7,205 bases of DNA from Microcaldota archaeon (GTDB taxonomy: Archaea; Micrarchaeota; Micrarchaeia; Micrarchaeales; Micrarchaeaceae), in assembly GCA_021812105.1 (NCBI GenBank), contig JAKAOQ010000033.1, positions 1 to 7,205 of the forward strand, written 5' to 3'. Made by a program: the position numbers and the translations under genes. Below the pieces are notes generated by a model. It was not told where the DNA came from. It saw only the letters and a program-made list of their open reading frames with translations, and did not search any database. Below, one piece after another: positions 1-4,699 of this stretch. Position 1 is the first letter of the stretch. Every line of letters begins with the position of its first letter.

Positions 1-330
1 GCCCTAATTTCTACGGACAAGCACAGGCAGGGCAGCTTTGTCAAGAAGCTCGGCGCGGTGTTCAACGTAAGCGTTTTCTATCCGGACAAAGACATGAACG
101 TCAGGGAGAAGCGCGAGATGACCAAGACTACAAATATAACAAATCCCCACGAGAGGGATGCGTTTGCTTCCGCGGTAAAGGCTTTCAACGAATACAAGGA
201 CAAGCTCGCGCAGGCGGAGAGCATAGCGAGGAAAACCGGAAGCAGTGATACTGATAGGATAAAGACGCTGGTAATAAGGAAATTCTCGATAGACGAAGCG
301 CTTCACAGCAGGCCGGCAAACAGGACGTGA
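1..330 (+). CDS. DUF460 RNase H-like protein, C-terminal part (5' end outside window)
   Basis: This reading frame is open from the left edge to a TGA at 328-330, so the true start lies outside the window; a GTG at 58 is probably internal. The visible 109 residues contain 'NPHERDAFASAVKA', which closely resembles the last catalytic-core motif of the archaeal DUF460/COG2433 family (RuvC/YqgF-like RNase H fold), where this Asp follows His-Glu-Arg. The preceding stretch 'YPDKDMNVREKRE' and the following helix also fit that family, as does the tail 'LVIRKFSIDEAL', which resembles the short element after the core. Members are predicted nucleases or nucleic-acid-binding proteins of unproven role. 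Many members continue with a long coiled coil and a second domain; this one stops about ten residues after the short tail element, so it appears to be a short core-only version. It converges with the VirB4-like ATPase gene, with only two bases between their stop codons. The family call is from recalled motif similarity. Confidence 0.75.
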   Translation, partial: ALISTDKHRQGSFVKKLGAVFNVSVFYPDKDMNVREKREMTKTTNITNPHERDAFASAVKAFNEYKDKLAQAESIARKTGSSDTDRIKTLVIRKFSIDEALHSRPANRT

Positions 331-332
331 AG

Positions 333-1475
333 CTATTCCTCATCAATCTCGAGCCTGACATCCTTCGCGTTCTCGTACGCCTCTACGCTGTCGGTGTCGT
401 TTACGCCTATTGCCCTTGTAAAAGTTACTACTGTCGCCCTGTCGAGTCCGAGACGCATCATCTCCCTTACGAGGTTCACCAGCTCCATCCTGCCGTTCCC
501 GCTTTCTAGAAAGCTCCTTATCCCCTCCCTGGCGGTGCGATCTACAACGAGCCTGTCCAGGGCTTCCAGCATCTTGCTCAAAGAAATTTCGTACTTCATT
601 CTATCACCTTTGGTAATGTATCTCAGGTCTGTAGAGAATCCGTCGATTCTGTCCAAAAAGAAAGCGCTCGCGCGTCCCACGCCCTTGTAATTTATCCGCA
701 CCATGCACGCCCCAACAGGAAGCTCTCCCAGCAATGCAGCATTGCCCTTCCCTACCACTCCGCTCTCCACAAGCCAGGCCACATCGCTGTCTCCCTGCAG
801 CTTGAAAATGAACAGGCACGCCGAGTTTGATATGACTCCCCTGCTCACGTCTCCCACCGCCTGCGTGGCGGTAACAACAGAGATGCCGTATTTCCTGCCT
901 TCTCTGTAGAGCTGCTGCACCATATCGGGGTTGTCCAACATCCTCCAGGCCTCGTCCAGTACAACGAAGAGCCGCATGCGCTCCCCCATCCCCCTTCCGT
1001 GCATGTACTCTATCAAAGAGCGTATCGCAGAATATACCACGCGTTTTCTCTCTTCATCGTCGCGCAGCCTGTGCAGGTTTATGCTGTTTACTCCGCGCAG
1101 CAGTTCAGCGAAGCCTTCGTCTTCGGAACTCGGAACGCTTCCGCCTCTTCCGATTACTATATCGTTCCCGTTAAGGAAGCGTACCGTATCGCTGTATTCC
1201 CCGTTCCAGTCCAAGATAAGCGTGTTGGAGGAGTTGTAGACCACTTCCCTGATAATAAGATTTTTTAGCATGTAGCTTTTTCCAGCGCCGCTCATTCCGA
1301 GTATGGAAATGTGCGGGTTTACCGTAGCGTGCAGGTCGAGCATAAGCGGTATCTTGTAGATCGACGTCCTGCCCAGGTATACGCCTTCACCATGCGCATA
1401 CCCCGGCTCCGACATGGCAAAGAGGCACAGCCTGTCGCTCGCCGATTTTGAGTTCGAAAAATCACTATATCCCAT
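333..1475 (-). CDS. VirB4/HerA-type ATPase, motor of a type IV secretion-like system
   Basis: Predicted cytoplasmic P-loop ATPase that would power pilus assembly or DNA/protein transport at the membrane complex encoded by the preceding genes. Numbered from the ATG at 1475 (380 residues): a short beta-rich lead-in with 'VYLGRT', Walker A 'GMSGAGKS' at 60-67, 'LDWNGEY' near 88-94, Walker B 'LFVVLDEAW' at 169-177 with Asp174 and Glu175, 'REGRKYG' at 191-197, and the sensor-like 'TATQ' at 202-205. These are the usual VirB4/TraC/HerA landmarks in the right order. A helical tail of roughly 80 residues follows. The protein is short for a VirB4 because the N-terminal domain is encoded separately upstream. 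ATG at 1475 is preferred: it has GGTGAG (1485-1480) four bases upstream. A GTG at 1484 is possible and also has GGTGA six bases upstream. The gene overlaps the end of the preceding gene by 11 bases, which suggests translational coupling. The ATPase class is firm; its role in secretion rests on its neighbours. Confidence 0.9.
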   Translation of the reverse strand: MGYSDFSNSKSASDRLCLFAMSEPGYAHGEGVYLGRTSIYKIPLMLDLHATVNPHISILGMSGAGKSYMLKNLIIREVVYNSSNTLILDWNGEYSDTVRFLNGNDIVIGRGGSVPSSEDEGFAELLRGVNSINLHRLRDDEERKRVVYSAIRSLIEYMHGRGMGERMRLFVVLDEAWRMLDNPDMVQQLYREGRKYGISVVTATQAVGDVSRGVISNSACLFIFKLQGDSDVAWLVESGVVGKGNAALLGELPVGACMVRINYKGVGRASAFFLDRIDGFSTDLRYITKGDRMKYEISLSKMLEALDRLVVDRTAREGIRSFLESGNGRMELVNLVREMMRLGLDRATVVTFTRAIGVNDTDSVEAYENAKDVRLEIDEE

Positions 1476-2217
1476 CGATCTCACCGCTAGTCACCATCGA
1501 GTCTATGCGCAGCATCCTGATCAGGGCGCCTCCGCTGGCGAGGGAAGACGCGGAACCCAGCGCTCCATCGAAAGCACCGAGCAGGGCCCTCGCGCGCGAT
1601 CTCGCCTCCTCTTCGGCCGAATACCTCCTTTCGCTCTCCGAGCTCGTTAGCACGTAGTACGCTAGCTTCAGCGGCGCGTAGCCTCCCGCAACGCTTTTTA
1701 TATCGTGCTCTATCTGCTCTATCGCCCTCCTTATCCACGACGCCTTGGCGGCTCCCCTACCGGTAGACACGTTGCCTACCCTCGAGAGCTCTATCTCCTT
1801 GATGCTTCGTTTTGTCCTCAGCGCGTCTAGTATCCTGTTGCTGTCCAGCCTTTCCACCACCATCGAAAGCCTGAACGGATATGAAAAGTGCGATATTATA
1901 CTTTCTACCTTCTCCCTGTCGAGCGTTCCGGATTCCACGCTTATGAAGCCTCCCGCGCTGGCGACGTACTTCTGCCCCACCCTGCGCGTAGCTACGTTCC
2001 TCTCCCCGCCAATCTCGTAACCGTCGATCACCTGCACAAGATTGGAATGCCTGAATACCATAGATTCGAACGGGTCCCTGAAATAGTGCAGCAGCACAGC
2101 AAACGCGCACAAAGATGCGGATGCTGCAAGCAGGTAGGGGTTCAGCATCAGCCCTCCGGCAACGCTATCCACAGCAAGAATCACGAGCAGGATATATTCA
2201 AGGTAGTCGGGCCTCAT
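1465..2217 (-). CDS. Membrane protein resembling VirB3 plus the N-terminal domain of VirB4
   Basis: 250 residues. Two hydrophobic segments lie at about 8-24 and 27-45 and form a helical hairpin ending in 'HYFRDPF', as in VirB3/TrbD-like proteins or membrane-anchored VirB4s. A soluble region follows, with 'SYPFRLSMVVERL' (112-124), a helical stretch around 155-175, 'YYVLTSSES' (187-195), a charged helix 'EEEARSRARALLGAF' (202-216) and 'LIRMLRIDSM' (232-241). This strand-helix pattern ending just before a P-loop domain resembles the N-terminal domain of VirB4/TrbE, and the next gene supplies that P-loop domain. I infer that the two proteins together make one VirB4 unit: membrane tether and N-domain here, motor there. 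The ATG at 2217 lies eight bases after the stop of the VirB6-like gene, with a weak AGGTAAG site overlapping that stop. The coding region is clear; the family assignment comes from architecture and context and is moderate. Confidence 0.75.
   Translation of the reverse strand: MRPDYLEYILLVILAVDSVAGGLMLNPYLLAASASLCAFAVLLHYFRDPFESMVFRHSNLVQVIDGYEIGGERNVATRRVGQKYVASAGGFISVESGTLDREKVESIISHFSYPFRLSMVVERLDSNRILDALRTKRSIKEIELSRVGNVSTGRGAAKASWIRRAIEQIEHDIKSVAGGYAPLKLAYYVLTSSESERRYSAEEEARSRARALLGAFDGALGSASSLASGGALIRMLRIDSMVTSGEIDGI
1480..1495 (-). promoter_or_regulatory. Tandem ribosome binding sites for the VirB4-like ATPase, inside the preceding gene
   Basis: Two archaeal Shine-Dalgarno cores lie here on the minus strand: GGTGA at 1495-1491, six bases before a GTG codon (1484-1482), and GGTGAG at 1485-1480, four bases before an ATG (1475-1473). 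The candidate GTG start lies within the second site, so both starts are in the same frame and differ by three residues. Both sites lie within the last codons of the preceding gene, which ends at TAG 1467-1465. The ATG has the longer match, at the same four-base spacing used by two other genes of this operon. Confidence 0.6.
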
Positions 2218-2225
2218 GCGCTTAC

Positions 2226-3257
2226 CTAAAAGACATCAAAGCGACCAAACGAAACCTCGCTGCCCAGAGCCCTGGCGAGTTCCCTCGTGAAAATAACCGT
2301 AAGTATTACACTGAAAGTGGGCAGGAAGAACACTTCCACTATCAGCAGCGCTATGTAGTCTATTATGCTGTTTACCAGAGATTCGAGTCCGGAGACTATG
2401 CCGCTGAGGCTGCTTTCCAGAGTATTCACTATCCCGCTGCCTATGCTGTTCGATGTAAGGTTGATGCCTGAAAGGAGCGAGCTACCGCTCGCGGTGCTGT
2501 TTATGGCTGAAGTTATTGATGAAACGTCTACACTGCTTGAATACTGTGCCGTAAGCTGGGCATCGAGCAGGTAGGTTAGCGGAAAAACAACAAACAGCCC
2601 TATGGCTATCGCGATCAGGGCACCGCCCAGCCTGCGCGTCAGGTAGAACGTGCGCAGCACCATACCAGTCGGCAGAAGCACAGGTATCGAGATAAGGCCA
2701 ACGAACTTTAGCAGAACAGCCTGCACCTCTATCCCCATCACGGCGAAGGTTACAGCGCTTATGGCGTATCCAAGCTGGGATAGCATGGGAGACAGGAGCT
2801 TTGCGAATGAGAAGCTGACTACGCCTATCCCAAGGCTGAGCGAACTTATAACACCAAGGGAAGCGTACAGCACGGCGAGGGGCGTAAGTATAGTCAAGGA
2901 CGAGTCCAGAAGCGTGGCGTGGCTGGTGCCGTATATTGTTACCGGATACACACCGGCGAGGTAGTTGTACGCGAAGCATATCGCAGAGTTCGACGCGAGC
3001 GCTCCGCTGCAGCTGTTCGGATAGAACCCGGACGCCATGTTGTTTATCAGCGCGGTCACGATGCCGGAGGGCGAGAAGGCGAGGAGCAGCGACCCTACTA
3101 TCACTCCGTTTATCAGCGACTGTATGAGCTCAGCTCTGCCGAGATCCTTAAGCTTTTTATCGTCTATGGCGTATCCAAGCCCGAGCAGTATACCAGCCAC
3201 GATAAGCATTATGCCTATCAGAGCTACCGCTATATAGTACCCCGCAAAATATGGCAA
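2226..3257 (-). CDS. Polytopic membrane protein, VirB6/CedA-like channel component
   Basis: 343 residues, mostly hydrophobic. Likely membrane segments are at about 7-28, 48-70, 119-150 (one or two), 160-180, 184-200, 211-232 and 297-325. Between the last two lies a loop of about 60 residues (237-296) that is rich in Ser, Thr, Gly and Ile, with two N-glycosylation sequons (Asn253, Asn266). The only two cysteines, Cys83 and Cys94, sit in an apparent outward loop and could form a disulfide. The segment 'LLPTGMVLRTFYLTRRLGG' (194-212) and the C-terminal 'FTRELARALGSEV' (323-335) resemble conserved stretches I associate with archaeal VirB6-like proteins. Bacterial VirB6 and crenarchaeal CedA are inner-membrane channel parts for DNA passage. 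A TTG start at 3257 is chosen: GGTGAGG stands four bases upstream, and the next in-frame Met would remove most of the first helix. The pilin gene ends 16 bases upstream. Membrane topology is clear; the VirB6/CedA call is inferred from topology plus neighbours. Confidence 0.75.
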   Translation of the reverse strand: MPYFAGYYIAVALIGIMLIVAGILLGLGYAIDDKKLKDLGRAELIQSLINGVIVGSLLLAFSPSGIVTALINNMASGFYPNSCSGALASNSAICFAYNYLAGVYPVTIYGTSHATLLDSSLTILTPLAVLYASLGVISSLSLGIGVVSFSFAKLLSPMLSQLGYAISAVTFAVMGIEVQAVLLKFVGLISIPVLLPTGMVLRTFYLTRRLGGALIAIAIGLFVVFPLTYLLDAQLTAQYSSSVDVSSITSAINSTASGSSLLSGINLTSNSIGSGIVNTLESSLSGIVSGLESLVNSIIDYIALLIVEVFFLPTFSVILTVIFTRELARALGSEVSFGRFDVF

Positions 3258-3261
3258 CGTC

Positions 3262-3268
3262 CCTCACC
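3262..3268 (-). promoter_or_regulatory. Strong ribosome binding site deciding a TTG start
   Basis: GGTGAGG on the minus strand is a near-perfect complement to the archaeal 16S rRNA 3' end. It lies four bases before TTG at 3257-3255. It is the main reason to accept TTG as the start of the VirB6-like gene, and it also supports an archaeal host. Confidence 0.8.
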
Positions 3269-3273
3269 GCTAT

Positions 3274-3669
3274 TCACGTCAGCGCGTTTGTGCTGCCGCT
3301 CGTCAGGTTGCTGAGCAGGTGCGTCGACGCCACGGCCAGGGAAGTGGAAGCAACGCTTAGTACCCCTACAACAACCGCCCCTATTATTATGTTAACCGCG
3401 GTAGTGTGGAAGTTTGCCTTCTTGTCAGGAGGAAGCATCTGACCGATAGCGTAGAATATCCCTGCTATCACGAACAGCACCGCGCTCAGCGCGGGCCCTA
3501 CCTGCGTGAGTATGCCCTTTATGTAATCCAGCTGCGTCAGTATCGGAGCGGAAGAAGCCCCGTACGTTATCCTTGTGAGCAGCAGCATGAACGTTATCGG
3601 AGCAAAGATATGCCCGACCGTGTCCCTGAGCACGGCGAGTTTTGGTGTACCAATTGATAACAATCGCAT
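3274..3669 (-). CDS. VirB2/CedA1-like pilin precursor, two-helix small membrane protein
   Basis: 131 residues. The N-terminus is a long leader with a hydrophobic core at about 21-31 and a possible signal-peptidase site near 'TYGASSA' (35-41); the exact cut is unclear. The rest, about 90-95 residues, has two hydrophobic helices at about 58-79 and 89-112, separated by a short polar, basic turn 'PPDKKANFH' (80-88), then a Ser/Thr/Asn-rich tail with one sequon (Asn121). Leader, two helices and a basic cytoplasmic loop are the architecture of conjugative pilins (VirB2/TrbC/TraA) and of crenarchaeal CedA1/TedC. As first gene of an operon followed by VirB6-like and VirB4-like genes, it occupies the expected place of the pilin. 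ATG at 3669 has GTGA four bases upstream and a box A about 40 bases upstream. It is not an archaellin-type type IV pilin: there is no short basic leader with a class III cleavage site. Gene certain, pilin role inferred. Confidence 0.75.
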   Translation of the reverse strand: MRLLSIGTPKLAVLRDTVGHIFAPITFMLLLTRITYGASSAPILTQLDYIKGILTQVGPALSAVLFVIAGIFYAIGQMLPPDKKANFHTTAVNIIIGAVVVGVLSVASTSLAVASTHLLSNLTSGSTNALT

Positions 3670-3692
3670 AAAATCACTACTCCACTACCTAT

Positions 3693-3712
3693 ATATTTAC
3701 CTAAGTAAATAT
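3693..3712. promoter_or_regulatory. 20-base near-palindrome at the operon promoter, candidate operator
   Basis: ATATTTAC, a four-base centre CTAA, then GTAAATAT: two perfect eight-base arms in inverted orientation. The element overlaps the downstream end of the TTTAAATA box A and covers the region just before the predicted transcription start of the pilin operon. A dimeric repressor bound here would block TBP/TFB or polymerase. The surrounding DNA is AT-rich, so a chance palindrome is possible. Confidence 0.45.
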
Positions 3713-3717
3713 TTAAA
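3710..3717 (-). promoter_or_regulatory. Archaeal promoter (box A) of the pilin/VirB operon
   Basis: TTTAAATA on the minus strand (3717-3710) matches the archaeal box A consensus. A transcription start about 25 bases downstream would fall near 3688, leaving a leader of about 19 bases that includes GTGA (3677-3674) just before ATG at 3669. Spacing between the operon's four genes is -11 to +16 bases and no other promoter is apparent, so this one probably drives all four. An AT-rich TAAATATATA nearer the gene could serve instead and would give an almost leaderless message. Confidence 0.6.
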
Positions 3718-3819
3718 TAGTTATGTATACGACTTACCGCATGATAAAACAACGAGAGCTCCAAGCATTGTGTCTTTACATAATCAGAACCGAAAGCACG
3801 ATGCCAGTTACGCGGACTC

Positions 3820-4578
3820 TCAATACGTTTGCTCTGTCTGCTGGGTGCTGTCCCTTATCTCGTGGAGCGCTTCCGTATCTTTTGACTCGGAATACGGTGC
3901 CAGATCCAAGTCCGGCGGACTCGCCGAAAGCGTCTTAGAAAAAATCTGGTGTATGTACTTCCTTACCTCCTTATCATATTCGCTCCAATCCACTCCGAGC
4001 GACTCCACGTATTCCCTTTCTATCTTGTTCGCTATTATATGCGCGTACTGATACGTATACCCTTCTCCCACCATCCACTTTTCAGTCAGCTCATGGTGCT
4101 TGGCGATTGATTCCACGCAGTCCACCTCCTTGCCATTTATGTTCAGAGTCTTCGGAAAATCCCTGTCAAGATAAATGGTCCTGCCGTCGGTAGAGTAGCC
4201 GCCGATGTACTTTATGTCAAAGCTCGTATCTACCTTTACATCGTATACGGACTTCCTTTCGGTCACCCTCCCAACTTCCGCACCTTCGTACGAGACAACA
4301 TCACCATCCACATCCAGCTTGCTGTCAAAAGTTATCTCCCTGCTTGTGCTAACTTTTATATAGCTGGGTAGCTTGAAAGACAGGGCGATTACAATATACG
4401 CGCCGTTCTTTCCGCTTGCAGCTGAAGCGTCCGCGACCGGGCCAAGATCCGGGGCAGAACCGTTCGCCTTTAATGACTTTATAACTTCATAAACTTCCGG
4501 CATCTCTTTCACAGAATAATGTACAAGACTATTGTTGTATTCGGTTTTATAAAATTTTGCACGATGTCCTTGACGCAT
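3820..4578 (-). CDS. Protein of unknown function with HHELTE motif, possible metal-dependent hydrolase
   Basis: 252 residues, soluble, with no convincing membrane segment or signal peptide. The N-terminal half is unrecognised. The middle has 'YIGGYSTDGRTIYLDRDFP' (124-142), then 'HHELTEKWM' (161-169), 'YQYAHIIANKIERE' (176-189) and 'GVDWSEYDKEV' (195-205). This order (an 'IYLDRDFP' strand, a His-Glu-x-x-Glu helix, then an Ala-His helix ending in Glu) resembles a family of uncharacterised proteins I recall from bacteria and phages. His161/162, Glu163, Glu166, His180 and Glu187 could bind a metal, but the motif is not the HExxH of zincins, so no peptidase activity can be claimed. The acidic, Gln/Ser-rich tail (220-252) looks disordered. 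Start: ATG 4578 has GTTGAGG four bases upstream; ATG 4503 (residue 26) has GTGA and its own upstream box A and may be the true start. It lies on the same strand as the pilin operon, about 150 bases upstream, but is separated from it by the operon promoter. Confidence 0.8.
   Translation of the reverse strand: MRQGHRAKFYKTEYNNSLVHYSVKEMPEVYEVIKSLKANGSAPDLGPVADASAASGKNGAYIVIALSFKLPSYIKVSTSREITFDSKLDVDGDVVSYEGAEVGRVTERKSVYDVKVDTSFDIKYIGGYSTDGRTIYLDRDFPKTLNINGKEVDCVESIAKHHELTEKWMVGEGYTYQYAHIIANKIEREYVESLGVDWSEYDKEVRKYIHQIFSKTLSASPPDLDLAPYSESKDTEALHEIRDSTQQTEQTY
4545..4554 (-). promoter_or_regulatory. Possible internal box A favouring the shorter start of the HHELTE protein
   Basis: TTTTATAAAA is centred about 47 bases upstream of the in-frame ATG at 4503. 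A start site about 27 bases downstream (near 4523) would leave a leader of about 20 bases, with GTGA five bases before that ATG. This geometry is nearly identical to that of the pilin operon promoter, so the first 25 residues of the long form may not be translated. Confidence 0.35.
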
Positions 4579-4632
4579 ACTGCCTCAACGGGAATTGGAA
4601 TGCCAAAGGTAAACGTCTGCTACAAGGCAAGG

Positions 4633-4642
4633 TATATAAAAG
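4633..4642. promoter_or_regulatory. Shared box A between divergent genes (HHELTE protein and glycyl-tRNA synthetase)
   Basis: The only strong TATA-like element in the 121-base divergent intergenic region (4579-4699). Read on the minus strand it is CTTTTATATA, containing an exact TTTATATA box A about 60 bases before ATG 4578. Read on the plus strand it is TATATAAAAG, which would place a start near 4664 and give the synthetase a leader of about 36 bases. It may serve one or both directions. The rest of the intergenic region is A-rich, with no other structure seen. Confidence 0.5.
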
Positions 4643-4699
4643 TGGGCAAAGAAACAAAAATATCTAAGAATAGAAAAGGGAATAATCGAAGTTGATACA

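Noticed and set aside
325..340. Bidirectional terminator between the two convergent genes
   Set aside because: Only two bases separate the stop codons, and no hairpin or T-run is visible at either 3' end.
2482..2979. Minus-strand 165-codon frame inside the VirB6-like gene in another frame
   Set aside because: Cys/Arg-rich low-quality translation; the overlapping frame has clear membrane helices and a strong ribosome site.
2919..3314. Plus-strand open frame of 131 codons opposite the VirB6-like gene
   Set aside because: Arg/Tyr-rich product typical of an antisense shadow; it lies opposite a well-supported membrane protein.
3274..3669. Archaellin-like type IV pilin
   Set aside because: No short basic leader with a class III cleavage site before the helix; the two-helix shape with a basic turn fits VirB2/CedA1 pilins better.
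333..3669. Integrative conjugative element or plasmid insertion
   Set aside because: No integrase, relaxase, coupling protein, transposase, tRNA target or flanking direct repeats were seen in the window.
3575..4051. Long plus-strand open frame (158 codons) across the spacer and antisense to the HHELTE gene
   Set aside because: It runs through the pilin start, the AT-rich promoter and the opposite coding strand; the product is Ser/Tyr-rich without recognisable motifs, and the minus-strand frames are far better supported.
3820..4578. Zincin-type metallopeptidase call from the His-His-Glu motif
   Set aside because: The motif is HHELTE (HExxE), not HExxH, and no standard third-ligand pattern was recognised, so a peptidase name would be overreach.
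4579..4699. tRNA or small structured RNA in the divergent intergenic region
   Set aside because: No cloverleaf, T-loop motif or convincing stem was found by eye; the region is A-rich with promoter-like sequence.
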